Below are positions 33,009 through 41,886 of a DNA stretch of 64,000 bases, piece after piece. The translations under genes were made by a program, and so were the position numbers. The DNA lies in NCBI GenBank assembly GCA_014138645.1, contig JACJIB010000007.1, forward strand, positions 62,001 through 126,000, in the 5' to 3' direction. This stretch comes from Methylorubrum thiocyanatum. Its GTDB lineage: Bacteria; Pseudomonadota; Alphaproteobacteria; Rhizobiales; Beijerinckiaceae. The notes under the pieces were generated by a model, which was given only the letters and a program-made list of their open reading frames with translations, made no database searches and was not told the origin of the DNA. Position 1 is the stretch's first letter; each line of letters starts with the position of its first letter.

Positions 33009-34294
33009 CTGACGTCGTCCTGAAACACGGAATCCAGCGCCGGACGCCCGGCGGCTGCGGCCTTCCTTATCCGGTCCAGCGCCGCCTCGAAAGCGAGACG
33101 CGTTGCCGGCTCGGCAGAGGGAGGCCCGGCGAGCACCACATCGTAGGCGCCGTCGCGGCCCACCAGGGTGAGGTCGGCGGGGCCGGGATGGGCGCAGCCC
33201 TTGGCGCAGCCCGAGACATGTGCGGAGAATCCGACACCGGCGAGCGGGGCCAGCGCCTGCGCCAGCCGGGCGGCGTGGTCGGGCACCGGCGTCGTGCCGG
33301 AGCGGCAGGCCGGCGCGCCGGGGCAGGCGGCGACCCGGCGGCGCGGATCGTCCGGTGTCACGATGAAGCCGGCGGCCGCCAGTTCCGCCTGAAGGGCGGC
33401 GGTGCGGCTCGCGGGAGCGACGAGGGCGAACCCGCGCTCGGCGCTCAGCCGCACGCCGTCCGGGCCGGCCAGAGCCGCGACCCGCTCCAGCCGGTCGGCG
33501 GTGCAGCGGCCGAACGGCGCCTGGATGAGGAGGGCCGCTCTCTCCCCGGACAGGGTGACGAGCCCCGGTGCGGCCGGGGCGGGGGACGGTGCGAGCGGCG
33601 TCGGCTCGAACGGGAAGAAGCCGGCCACGGCGGCGACCACGGCCCGCTGGCGCGGCTCGAGATCGCGTATCCGGCGTCCGCCGATCTCGGCGAAGGCTGC
33701 CAGCGCGAGGCCCAGGGCGCCGACGGCCTGGCGCTCCGGCAGCACGCCGCATCGCAAGGGTCCGCTTTCGCCCGCGAGTCCGAAGGCGATCCGACCGGGT
33801 TCCTCGGCGAACAGAAAGAAGTCGGCCTCGACCGTACCGAGGCCGTGGGCGCCGCCGCCATCGATCGCCACCAGCGTCTTGGGCGGCAGGCCCGGCACGG
33901 CGCGGCCTGCCGCCTCCACGGCGCGGGCGAGCGCCGGCACGTCGATCCTCTCCGCCGGATCGAGGCCGGCGAGCGGATCGGTCAGCGTCAGGCGCTGCGG
34001 GCCGCCATCGTCGCGGCTGTCGCTCAGCCCCGCTTCCGCGAGGGCGCAGGCGAGATGGGGTGCGCTGGCGTCGCTGACGCCGCGGATCTGGAGATTGCCG
34101 CGGGCGGTCACGTCGATATGGCCGTTGCCATGCTTCCGCGCGCCCTCGGCCACCGCCCGCATCTGTGTCGGCGTCAGGTGTCCCAGCGGTGGGTGAATGC
34201 GGGCCAGCAGCCCGTCGCCGGTCGGCATCGGTCGGGCGAGGGAGGGGCACCAGCCGCGGCGGGCGCCTTCGGGGAGGGAGCGGCGGGGGCTCAT
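33005..34294 (-). CDS. cobG: Precorrin-3B synthase CobG
   Basis: CobG is the oxygen-dependent Fe-S monooxygenase that marks the aerobic cobalamin route. The 429-residue product has two ferrodoxin-like half domains as in nitrite/sulphite reductases (GLLARIHPPLGHLTPTQM, GNLQIRGVS). It also has the cluster-binding cysteines CPGAPAC and GCAKGCAHPG. Start at ATG 34294 overlaps the cobN stop. Its presence means this strain makes B12 in the presence of oxygen. Confidence 0.93.
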   Translation of the reverse strand: MSPRRSLPEGARRGWCPSLARPMPTGDGLLARIHPPLGHLTPTQMRAVAEGARKHGNGHIDVTARGNLQIRGVSDASAPHLACALAEAGLSDSRDDGGPQRLTLTDPLAGLDPAERIDVPALARAVEAAGRAVPGLPPKTLVAIDGGGAHGLGTVEADFFLFAEEPGRIAFGLAGESGPLRCGVLPERQAVGALGLALAAFAEIGGRRIRDLEPRQRAVVAAVAGFFPFEPTPLAPSPAPAAPGLVTLSGERAALLIQAPFGRCTADRLERVAALAGPDGVRLSAERGFALVAPASRTAALQAELAAAGFIVTPDDPRRRVAACPGAPACRSGTTPVPDHAARLAQALAPLAGVGFSAHVSGCAKGCAHPGPADLTLVGRDGAYDVVLAGPPSAEPATRLAFEAALDRIRKAAAAGRPALDSVFQDDVR

Positions 34295-37200
34295 TCGGCA
34301 GCCATCATCGCATCCGTGGGCGCCGCGTTGCGCCGGCTCTGCCACAGGCCGCGGACCCGCATCTCCTCGAAGCGCTCGAGGATGGCGCGGGTCGCCTCCG
34401 GGTTGGCCGCCTTCAAGGCCTCGAAGGTCTCCGGATCGGCGATCCAGGCGCCGTAGAGCCGGTCGAGATCCTCGCTCGACACCGCATCGGTCGCGGCGGC
34501 GAGCACGAACACCGCGTCGAGCCCCTGCGCCAGTTCCTGCGCGCCGCGGTAACCGTGGCGGAGCTGCGCCGCGATCCAGCGCGGATGGCCGAGCCGGCCG
34601 CGGATCAGCCGGGCGACGTCCTCGCGGGCGGTGCGGGTGCGCGGCGCCTCCGGGTTCGAGACGTCGAGGCTGTAGAGGGCGGGCGCCCTCCCCTCGGACG
34701 CGGCGGCGGCGAAGAACCCGCCCATGGCGTCGGCCGCCGCGTCGCCGTCCAGCAGGTCGCGCTCGGCGACGTCGAAGGCGTGGACATAGGCGTCCGCCGC
34801 CGCGACGCGGGCGGCGAAATCCGCGTCCGCGCCGTCCGCATCGCCGTAAGCATGGGTGGTGGCGGCAAGATAGGCCCGACCCAGATCGGCGCGCGCCTCC
34901 CAGGCGCCGTCGAGCGCCGTCTCGGCCGTCCCCGCGCCGTAGCGGCCGGGAGCGGCGCCGTAGATGCGCGCGGCGGATTCGCCCCGGCGCCGGGCGGCGG
35001 CGAGGGGGTTCTCCTCGTCCTCCTCCTCGCGGGCGGCGACGGCGCGGGCGGCGCGGTCGAGCAGCGCCAGGGTCTCGGGGAAGGTGTCGCGGAAGGCGCC
35101 GGAGACGCGGCAGGTCACGTCGATGCGCGGCCGGTCGAGGAGGGCCAGCGGCAGCACCTCGAAGCCGGTGACGCGGGTCGAGGCATGGTCCCAGACCGGG
35201 CGCACGCCCATCAGCGCCAGGGCATGGGCCACGTCCTCGCCGCCGGTGCGCAAAGTCGGCGAGGCCCACAGATCCATGACGATGCGCGCCGGATACTCGC
35301 CCTCGTCCTGCAGGTAGCGGCGCACCACGGCGTCGGCCGCCTTGGCGCCGAGCATCGTCGCGGCACGGGTGGGCAGGCTGCGCGGGTCGAGCGTCGTCAG
35401 GTTGCGGCCGGTCGGCATCACGTCCTGTCGCCCGCGCGAGGGCGAGCCGGCCGGACCCGGCGCGACGAAGCGGCCATCGAGAGCGGCGACGAGGGCCGCG
35501 CGCTCGGCCTCCGCACTGGCGCGGACCGGCTCTGTGGCGTCCGCGGGGGCGCGGCCGAACACGTGCAGGCCGTCGCGGAACGGCGTCTCGCCCAGATCGC
35601 ACAGATGCGCGTCGAGGGCGGTCAGCGCGTCGGCCATCGGCGTGTCGCCGTCGATCCCTGCACCCGCGAGCAGGCCGGCGGAGGCGGCTTCATCCAGGAT
35701 CGCCTCGGCGATCAACCCGGCCCGGCGCGGGTCGAGCACGCTCGCCGCGGAGTATTCTTCGACGAGTTCGCGGAGCGCCGCGGCCTCGGGGGTGAGGCCG
35801 GCGGCCTCGATCGTGGGGGTGAGGTGTCCCAGTGCGATCCCGCCGAGCCGGCGCTTGGCCGGCGCGGCCTCGCCGGGATCGTCGACGATGAAGGGATAGA
35901 TTACCGGCAGCGCCCCGACCGCCCGCGCCGGCCAGCAATCCGGCGACAGCGCCACCGCCTTGCCCGGCAGCCACTCGGTGGTGCCGTGGGTGCCGAGATG
36001 GATCAGCGCGTCGAAGCCTTCGCGCAGGCCGAGATAGAAGGCGAGATAGGCGTGGGTCGGCGGCTCGTCGGGGTCGTGGTAGCCGGCCTTGCGGTCGGCG
36101 GCGCGGCCGCGGTCGGGCTGGAGGAAGAGGGCAAGACCTGCGCGGTCGGCTTCACGCGCGTCGTCGTGCGCATCCCCTCTCCCCGCACGCGGGGAGCGGG
36201 TCGCGACGACCTCGTCGTCGGCGCGACAAGCGGGAGCGACGGTGAGGGGGCGTTTCAGCTCGAGCCTCTCGATGTGCGCGACATCGGCTCGCACCATCCG
36301 GAACCGGAACGCCCCATCCCGGCAGAGCGGGTCAGCCTCCGGTGCGCCCCAGCGCTCGGTCAGTTCCGCCCGCCGCTCGTCCGGCAGTGCCTCGAACCAT
36401 GCCGCATAATCGGCGAGCGGGACCGCAAAGCCGGGCTCGCCCGCGGTGAGCGCCGCCATCAGTGCGCCCGCCTCCGGCAACGCGCCCGCGGCAAACCCGG
36501 CCGCGGCGAGGTCGGCGGCGATGGCACGGGCGCTGTCCGGCGTGTCGAGGCCGACCGCGTAGCCGGCCCGGCCGCCGCGGGCGGGATAGTCGGAGAGCAC
36601 CATCGCGAGCCGGCGCTTCCCGCGCGGCGTCCGCCGCAGACGGATCCAGGCGGCGGCACGGTCGGCGAGCGCGGCGATGCCGGCGGGGTCGGGCACGGCG
36701 CGGCGTTCGGAAAACCCCTCGACCGCTTCGGCCTCCTCCTTGAACGAGATCGGGAAGCCCGAGAGCCGCCCGTCGAATTCCGGCAAGGCCACCTGCATGG
36801 CGAGGTCGGCCGCGTTCATGCCCCGGCCCGAGGCGGCCCAGGCGTCGCGGGGCGCGCCGATCGTGTAGGCCTGGATCACGGGGCAGGCGGCGGCATCGAG
36901 CACGAAGCCGGCATCGTCGCGGGCGGAGAAGGCGGTGGCCGCGAGCACGATGTCGGGCCGGCGCGCGGCCAACGCCGTGCGCAGGACGGCGACCGCTTCC
37001 GGGTCCTTCAGGCTCGACACCGCGAGCGTGACGCAGCCGATGCCGCGTTCGGTGAGGGACGCGGCAAGCCGGGCGGCGGGCGCGGTCTCGCCGGAGAGCA
37101 CCGCCGAGCGGTAGACCAGCAGCAACGCCAGCGGTCCCGGCCCGGCGGCCTGCATCGCCGCCTCGACGGGGAGCGGCCCGCAGCCGGGACACCACGCGAA

Positions 37201-37725
37201 GCCCCGAGGCAGCGCCCGCGGCGGCGCCGGCTCGAAGGCGGCGCCCGCCTCCGACGCGAGGCAGCGCAGCAGGTTCTTCAGGTTCTCCGGCCCGCCCGCG
37301 CGGAAATAGGCGTCGAGGCGGGCGCAGGTCTCCGGCGGCAGCGTGGAGAAGGCGTCGAGGCGCGGGTCCGGCCGGTCGTCGCCGGGCAGGACCGCGAGCC
37401 GCACACCGTGCGCCCGGGCCGCCGCGGCGGCGCGCTCGATGCCGTAGCGCCAGTAATCGAGCCCGCCGAGGCAGCGGATGACGCAGACCTTGGCGCGGGC
37501 GATCACCCCGTCGACGTAGAGATCGACCGACATCGGGTGGCGCAGCTGCGCCATCTTGGCGAGCCGCAGCGACGGCAGGCCGGGCTCGGCCGCGTGCGCG
37601 CGGGCGACGGCTGCCAAGTCCGTATCGGTAAACGACAGAAAGACGATCTCGCCCGGGCTCTGGCCGAGATCGACCGCCGCCTCGCCCTCGTCGAGGGAGA
37701 CCGTATCGAGGCGGATCAGGTGCAT
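34291..37725 (-). CDS. cobN: Cobaltochelatase large subunit CobN
   Basis: CobN inserts Co2+ into hydrogenobyrinic a,c-diamide with CobS and CobT, which are not in this window. The 1144-residue product starts at ATG 37725. Typical stretches are IRCLGGLDYWRYGIE, WCPGCGP, LALFLQPDRGR, HLGTHGTTEWLPGK and VWDHASTRVTGFEVLP. Between roughly residues 490 and 525 an Arg/Asp/Ala-rich stretch coincides with a palindromic repeat in the DNA (36175-36200), an apparent in-frame insertion just before LALFLQPDRGR. The reading frame stays intact. Confidence 0.95.
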   Translation of the reverse strand: MHLIRLDTVSLDEGEAAVDLGQSPGEIVFLSFTDTDLAAVARAHAAEPGLPSLRLAKMAQLRHPMSVDLYVDGVIARAKVCVIRCLGGLDYWRYGIERAAAAARAHGVRLAVLPGDDRPDPRLDAFSTLPPETCARLDAYFRAGGPENLKNLLRCLASEAGAAFEPAPPRALPRGFAWCPGCGPLPVEAAMQAAGPGPLALLLVYRSAVLSGETAPAARLAASLTERGIGCVTLAVSSLKDPEAVAVLRTALAARRPDIVLAATAFSARDDAGFVLDAAACPVIQAYTIGAPRDAWAASGRGMNAADLAMQVALPEFDGRLSGFPISFKEEAEAVEGFSERRAVPDPAGIAALADRAAAWIRLRRTPRGKRRLAMVLSDYPARGGRAGYAVGLDTPDSARAIAADLAAAGFAAGALPEAGALMAALTAGEPGFAVPLADYAAWFEALPDERRAELTERWGAPEADPLCRDGAFRFRMVRADVAHIERLELKRPLTVAPACRADDEVVATRSPRAGRGDAHDDAREADRAGLALFLQPDRGRAADRKAGYHDPDEPPTHAYLAFYLGLREGFDALIHLGTHGTTEWLPGKAVALSPDCWPARAVGALPVIYPFIVDDPGEAAPAKRRLGGIALGHLTPTIEAAGLTPEAAALRELVEEYSAASVLDPRRAGLIAEAILDEAASAGLLAGAGIDGDTPMADALTALDAHLCDLGETPFRDGLHVFGRAPADATEPVRASAEAERAALVAALDGRFVAPGPAGSPSRGRQDVMPTGRNLTTLDPRSLPTRAATMLGAKAADAVVRRYLQDEGEYPARIVMDLWASPTLRTGGEDVAHALALMGVRPVWDHASTRVTGFEVLPLALLDRPRIDVTCRVSGAFRDTFPETLALLDRAARAVAAREEEDEENPLAAARRRGESAARIYGAAPGRYGAGTAETALDGAWEARADLGRAYLAATTHAYGDADGADADFAARVAAADAYVHAFDVAERDLLDGDAAADAMGGFFAAAASEGRAPALYSLDVSNPEAPRTRTAREDVARLIRGRLGHPRWIAAQLRHGYRGAQELAQGLDAVFVLAAATDAVSSEDLDRLYGAWIADPETFEALKAANPEATRAILERFEEMRVRGLWQSRRNAAPTDAMMAAE
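36175..36200. repeat. Palindromic repeat inside cobN
   Basis: CCCTCTCCCCGC and GCGGGGAGCGGG form 12-base arms with one mismatch around a 2-base centre. The element has the same arms as the intergenic copy at 54987-55012. Here it is translated as part of CobN. Confidence 0.8.
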
Positions 37726-37738
37726 GGCGCGGGCGCCC

Positions 37739-38638
37739 TCACGGCTCCAGGCGGACGCGGGCCGGATGGGCCCGCTTGCGCCGGATGCGCCAGACCAGCC
37801 GCAGGAGCAAGGCGGCAAAAAGGACGATCGGCAGCCACGGCAGGCTCGCGACAGTGAACCGGAGGGCGGAAGCCGCACTCTCGCCGAGGATCGGCCCGCT
37901 GCGGGACCAGACCTCCTGAACCGGGGCGAAGGCCCCCGCCCGCGCCCGGCTGGTGCGGACGTTCAACGTGACGATCTCGGTGTCCACGCGCTCGTCGAGG
38001 CCGCGGCGCGTCGCTTCCGCCTCCTCGATCTGGCTCTGGACCTGCGCCAGCTCGCCCGCGATCTTGATCAGATCCTCGGCGCGGTTGTCGGGCTTCTCGG
38101 CGAGCGCGGTCAGGCGGCTGCGGTAGTCGTTGAGCTGGGTCAGCCGCCGGCCGGTATCGCTGATGGCGGCGGTGAGATCCTCGGCGCGGGTGGCCTGCTC
38201 GATCAGCGTGACGTCGCCCGCCGCCTCGCCCGGCAGGGGCGCGGTGACGAAGGCGACGTAAGGCGCGACCGCGGCGTGCGGCAGCCGCACCTGAACCTGC
38301 GCCTGCGGCTGGCGCGTGCCGCTGCCATCGCGGATCGACGCAGTCAGCAGGGTGCAGCCCGCGGTCTCGTTGAGGCAGCGGTCGCGGGCGGCGGCGAAGT
38401 GCGGCGCCACCCGGTCCGGCGCGAGGCCGACGGTAAGGTCGTGGCGATAGGCGAGCTTGGCCGTGCTCGTTTCGCGCGCGGCGGAGACGAAGGGCGCGGG
38501 GGCCGGCGCTGCGGCCGTGCGCAGGTCACCGGCCGCCTCGCGCCGGTTGTCGGAGCAGCCGGCGAGAAGGACGACGGCCGGCAGAAGCGCGTGCCATCGC
38601 CCGCGCGCTCGCCGACCTCCGGCCCGGCCCCGGCTCAT
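37739..38638 (-). CDS. DUF4349 lipoprotein within the cobalamin operon
   Basis: The 299-residue product has a lipoprotein signal (LLPAVVLLAGCS, lipid site Cys about residue 28). A periplasmic DUF4349 domain carries a coiled coil (about 180-230, ISDTGRRLTQLNDYRSRL...IKIAGELAQVQSQIEEAEATRRGL), and a C-terminal membrane helix near residues 265-285 is followed by a basic tail. The start overlaps the cobW stop (ATGA), and the stop is 13 bases from cobN. No link between DUF4349 and cobalamin is known to me. Confidence 0.88.
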   Translation of the reverse strand: MSRGRAGGRRARGRWHALLPAVVLLAGCSDNRREAAGDLRTAAAPAPAPFVSAARETSTAKLAYRHDLTVGLAPDRVAPHFAAARDRCLNETAGCTLLTASIRDGSGTRQPQAQVQVRLPHAAVAPYVAFVTAPLPGEAAGDVTLIEQATRAEDLTAAISDTGRRLTQLNDYRSRLTALAEKPDNRAEDLIKIAGELAQVQSQIEEAEATRRGLDERVDTEIVTLNVRTSRARAGAFAPVQEVWSRSGPILGESAASALRFTVASLPWLPIVLFAALLLRLVWRIRRKRAHPARVRLEP

Positions 38639-39669
38639 CCGCGCAGAGCGGCCGCGACCGCGTCCTGATCGAACCCCTTGAGGCCGATGACGACGAGGCG
38701 CCCGTCGCGCGGCTCCGTGCCCTTCCAGGGACGGTCGTAATGGGCGGCGACGCGCCGGCCGACGCCCTGCACCACGAGGCGCATCGGCTTGGCCCGAACC
38801 TCGGCAAACCCCTTGATCCGCAGCACGCCCTCGACCTCGGCCGCCCGCTCGACGCGGGCGGACAGATCGTCCGGGCTGCCGGCGATGCCCACGGGGATCG
38901 CGACGGATTCGAAGTCGTCGTGGTCGTGGTCCTCGCCCTCGCCGTGATGCGAGGGGCGGGCGTCGAGGTCGTCCTCGGCCGCCGCGGCGATCCCGAGCAG
39001 CACCCGCGGGTCGAGGCGGCCGTGCTCGGTCGCGACGATCTCGACGGCGCGCGGCAGATGCGCCTCGATCTCGGCCCGGACCTTCTGACGCCCCGCCTCG
39101 TCGAGCAGGTCGGATTTGTTGAGCACCACGAGGTCGGCGCAGAGGATCTGGTCCTCGAACACCTCCTCCAGCGGGTTGTCGTGATCGACGGAACTGTCCG
39201 CCGCGCGCTGGTCGGCGAGCGCGTCCGGATCCTCGGCGAAGAGGCCCGAGGCGACCGCCGGGCCGTCGACGACCGCGATCACGCCGTCCACGGTCACCCG
39301 CGAGCGGATCGCCGGCCACTGGAACGCCTGGACCAGGGGCTTGGGCAGGGCGAGGCCGGAGGTCTCGATCAGGATGTGCTCCGGCGGCTCGGGCCGGTCC
39401 AGCAGCTTGGTCAGCGCCGGGACGAAGTCGTCGGCCACCGTGCAGCAGATGCAGCCGTTGGGCAGTTCCACCACCGAATCCTCGTCGCAGCCCTCGATGC
39501 CGCAGGCGGCGAGGAAGGAGCCGTCGAAGCCGAGATCGCCGAACTCGTTGACGATGATGGCGAGCCGGCGCCCGCCGGCATTCTCGACGGTGTGGCGCAC
39601 GAGCGTCGTCTTGCCGGCCCCGAGGAAGCCGGTGACGATGGTGCAGGGGATTTTTTGCACGAGGCTCAT
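38635..39669 (-). CDS. cobW: CobW-family GTPase (metal chaperone)
   Basis: This 344-residue G3E GTPase has Walker A (GFLGAGKTTL), the ELPNGCICC metal site, the G4 motif NKSD and a C-terminal CobW_C domain. A His/Asp-rich loop, HHGEGEDHDHDD, near residue 240 is a likely metal store. CobW is thought to load cobalt for the CobNST chelatase. The gene sits 4 bases after the DUF1636 gene. Confidence 0.95.
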   Translation of the reverse strand: MSLVQKIPCTIVTGFLGAGKTTLVRHTVENAGGRRLAIIVNEFGDLGFDGSFLAACGIEGCDEDSVVELPNGCICCTVADDFVPALTKLLDRPEPPEHILIETSGLALPKPLVQAFQWPAIRSRVTVDGVIAVVDGPAVASGLFAEDPDALADQRAADSSVDHDNPLEEVFEDQILCADLVVLNKSDLLDEAGRQKVRAEIEAHLPRAVEIVATEHGRLDPRVLLGIAAAAEDDLDARPSHHGEGEDHDHDDFESVAIPVGIAGSPDDLSARVERAAEVEGVLRIKGFAEVRAKPMRLVVQGVGRRVAAHYDRPWKGTEPRDGRLVVIGLKGFDQDAVAAALRG

Positions 39670-39673
39670 GGTT

Positions 39674-40063
39674 CTAGGGCTTCCGGTGCGGCGGGATGCG
39701 GGCGACGACACCCTTGCGAAACGCCTCCGGGCGCTCGCGCCAGGGCACGACGCCGTCGGGGGTCTCGATGTAGCGGCGCAGGCCCGCGAGGAGAGTGCGG
39801 GCCGACGCTTCGGCATCGTCGAGGGCGTCGAAATCGCCGTAGACGTAGGTCCAGCGGCCGGGTGAGACGACCGCGACGGTGCAGGGCCGCTTGCAGACCG
39901 AGAGGCATTCGGCGCCCTCGATCGTCAGGCCCGGCACCGGTTCGCGCTCGGCCTCCGCCAGGAGCGCGGCGAGGAGCTTGGCCCCGGCGCGCGGCTCGGA
40001 CGTGTCGCCCGCCGCGCGGCAGGTGGTGCAGACCGACAGGACGGCCGTATCGGGATCAGGCAT
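39674..40063 (-). CDS. DUF1636 metal- or cluster-binding protein
   Basis: The 129-residue protein starts at ATG 40063, overlapping cbtA by 8 bases. Cysteines occur as VCTTC near the N-terminus and ECLSVCKRPC in the middle, in the spacing of a thioredoxin-like 2Fe-2S fold. DUF1636 genes are frequent in B12-regulated cobalt operons; a redox or cobalt-handling role is inferred. Confidence 0.87.
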   Translation of the reverse strand: MPDPDTAVLSVCTTCRAAGDTSEPRAGAKLLAALLAEAEREPVPGLTIEGAECLSVCKRPCTVAVVSPGRWTYVYGDFDALDDAEASARTLLAGLRRYIETPDGVVPWRERPEAFRKGVVARIPPHRKP

Positions 40064-40832
40064 TCGCGCGAACGCCCGCCTCGCGGCCAAACAGCCCCCA
40101 GGCCCAGCCATAGGCCAGCCCGATCACCGCCCAGAACACGAAGCCGATGGCGAGCGAACGCGCGGCGAACTGCGCGGCCGTGGCCGGCGGCACCTGCGAC
40201 GAGACCGTGTCGATCGATTGCGGCGCGCCCGCCAGATGCGGGGCGACGATGAGGACGAGTCCGCCGAGGATCGTCAGCGGCACCCGCCGCACGGCGATCA
40301 GGTAGAGGCCGAGGCCGGTGGCCACCACCGTCATCAGCCACCACGCCTGGCGCAGCACGAGCGGCGCGGCGCCCATGCCGGGCAGTTCCGGCGGCAGGCC
40401 GATGGCGGGGGCGAGCGCCACCGCGAGGAAGCCGGCGATGCCGACAACGAGTCCGCCCTGCGGGGTCGGCTCGCGGCGCAGGGCCAGCATCACCGCCGCG
40501 AGCAGCAGCGCGTAGCCGACACCGCCGACCAGCGTGGCAAGTCCGGTGAAGGCCATGCGCTGCAGGCCCGGCGCGGGCTGCCACTCGTCCGCCTTGCCGT
40601 GGTCGTGTCCGCCCTCGCCATGTGCATGCGCGTGGGCCGGGACGATCAGCGCGGCGAACTGGACGGCGGGGGCCGCATCAAAGGATGGGGCGTGGGCCGC
40701 ATGCGCGCCCTCGCCCTCATAGGTCTCCGCCTGAAGGATCAGCGGGGAGGTCAGCGCGAGCTGAAGGCCCGTCGCGACGACGGACGCGAGGAAGCCGGCG
40801 ACGAGCGCCGCCGACAGCAACCGGGTGATCAT
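40056..40832 (-). CDS. cbtA: Cobalt transporter subunit CbtA
   Basis: This 258-residue membrane protein has about five hydrophobic segments and a His-rich periplasmic loop, AHAHAHGEGGHDHGK (about residues 67-81), likely to capture Co2+. CbtA with CbtB is a predicted cobalt uptake system found behind B12 riboswitches, as here. It lies 30 bases after cbtB. Confidence 0.92.
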   Translation of the reverse strand: MITRLLSAALVAGFLASVVATGLQLALTSPLILQAETYEGEGAHAAHAPSFDAAPAVQFAALIVPAHAHAHGEGGHDHGKADEWQPAPGLQRMAFTGLATLVGGVGYALLLAAVMLALRREPTPQGGLVVGIAGFLAVALAPAIGLPPELPGMGAAPLVLRQAWWLMTVVATGLGLYLIAVRRVPLTILGGLVLIVAPHLAGAPQSIDTVSSQVPPATAAQFAARSLAIGFVFWAVIGLAYGWAWGLFGREAGVRANA

Positions 40833-40862
40833 GGAACCGCTTTGAGCCGCTGGATGCGCGGA

Positions 40863-41042
40863 TCAGTGGCAGGGGAAGTTCTGCGCGTGGCGGAAGTCGT
40901 GCGCCGCGTTGTGCAGCACGGTGGCCGGGGCGAAGCCCGCCACGAAGACGAGACCGAGGCCGAGGAAGGCGGCGACGATGAGCGCGCGGGCGCCCTCGGC
41001 CGAGCGGGTGGTGGCCTGGGTCTGAAGGGTCGCAGTCGTCAT
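40863..41042 (-). CDS. cbtB: Cobalt transporter subunit CbtB
   Basis: A 59-residue frame starts at ATG 41042. One membrane helix (about residues 20-40, ALIVAAFLGLGLVFVAGF) is followed by a His-rich C-terminal tail, HNAAHDFRHAQNFPCH, typical of CbtB. It is the first gene after the cobalamin riboswitch and directly precedes cbtA. Confidence 0.93.
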   Translation of the reverse strand: MTTATLQTQATTRSAEGARALIVAAFLGLGLVFVAGFAPATVLHNAAHDFRHAQNFPCH

Positions 41043-41092
41043 CGGGTCACGGGCTCCGGCCGCCCCACCGGCGGCGTTCGAGGACAGAACGT

Positions 41093-41270
41093 TTCGGACG
41101 GCAGGTCTCCTGGCTCGCGGCTGGTATCGTGCCTGCCGCCTTCCCGGAACACCCGGTGGCTCGTGGCAGGAACTCGCCGCTCACAGTTGCGGGGGCAGCC
41201 GCGGAATCGGGACTTTCGAAAAAGCCTCTCACCGCATTCCCTTTTCACCCCGTTGCCGGGGCACCGTCAT
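41093..41270 (-). promoter_or_regulatory. Cobalamin (B12) riboswitch controlling cbtBA-cob
   Basis: On the minus strand the element runs GACGGTGCC, GGGAATGCGGTGAGAGGC, GCTGCCCCCGCAACTG, GGGAAGGCGGCAGG and the B12 box GAGCCAGGAGACCTGCC (about 41115-41099). P1 closes with GACGGC near 41097. Order and spacing match the class exactly. The expression platform is probably the GCCGCC/GGCGGC hairpin at about 41061-41077, which lies shortly before the cbtB start. High B12 should shut off the operon. Confidence 0.96.
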
Positions 41271-41349
41271 CGGGCGCTTGTAACGCGGAGTCGGTGCCTA
41301 TGCAAAGCGCCATTGCGTGAGGGCCTGGGCCCGGTGCAAACGGACGGGC

Positions 41350-41886
41350 ATGACGGAGGCTGCACCCGACCGGATGACGCTGGTGCTCGGCGGCGCGCGC
41401 TCGGGCAAGAGCGCCTATGCCGAGCGGCTGATCGAGGCCTGCCCCGCCCCCTGGCTCTACATCGCCACGGCGCAGGCCTGGGACGACGAGATGCGCGTCC
41501 GCATCGGCGAGCATCGCGCGCGCCGCTCGGACTCGTGGCGCACCCTCGACGTGCCGACGGCGTTGCCGGAGGCGGTGGCCGCCGCGACCGGGCCGGTGCT
41601 GGTCGATTGCCTCACGCTCTGGCTCACCAACCTGCTGCTGGCCGAGGCCGATCTCGACGCGGCCACCGAGGCCCTGGCGCGGGCCTGCGCCGCCGCGCCG
41701 GGTCCGCTGGTGCTGGTGGCCAACGAGGTCGGCCTCGGCATCGTGCCGGACAACGCGCTGGCCCGCCGTTTCCGCGATGCGGCCGGGCGGCTGCACCAGC
41801 GGCTCGCGCGCGACGCCGACCGGGTCGTGCTCACCGTCGCGGGGCTGCCGCTGACGGTCAAACCCTCACGAGAGAATCCCGCATGA
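41350..41886 (+). CDS. cobU: Adenosylcobinamide kinase / guanylyltransferase
   Basis: This bifunctional enzyme (CobU, called CobP in Pseudomonas denitrificans) phosphorylates adenosylcobinamide and adds GMP. The 178-residue product has Walker A GGARSGKSAYAE, an IATAQAWDDEMRVRI motif, DCLTLWLTNLL and NEVGLGIVPDN. It diverges from the riboswitch operon; its own upstream region (41271-41349) shows no riboswitch. Confidence 0.95.
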   Translation: MTEAAPDRMTLVLGGARSGKSAYAERLIEACPAPWLYIATAQAWDDEMRVRIGEHRARRSDSWRTLDVPTALPEAVAAATGPVLVDCLTLWLTNLLLAEADLDAATEALARACAAAPGPLVLVANEVGLGIVPDNALARRFRDAAGRLHQRLARDADRVVLTVAGLPLTVKPSRENPA

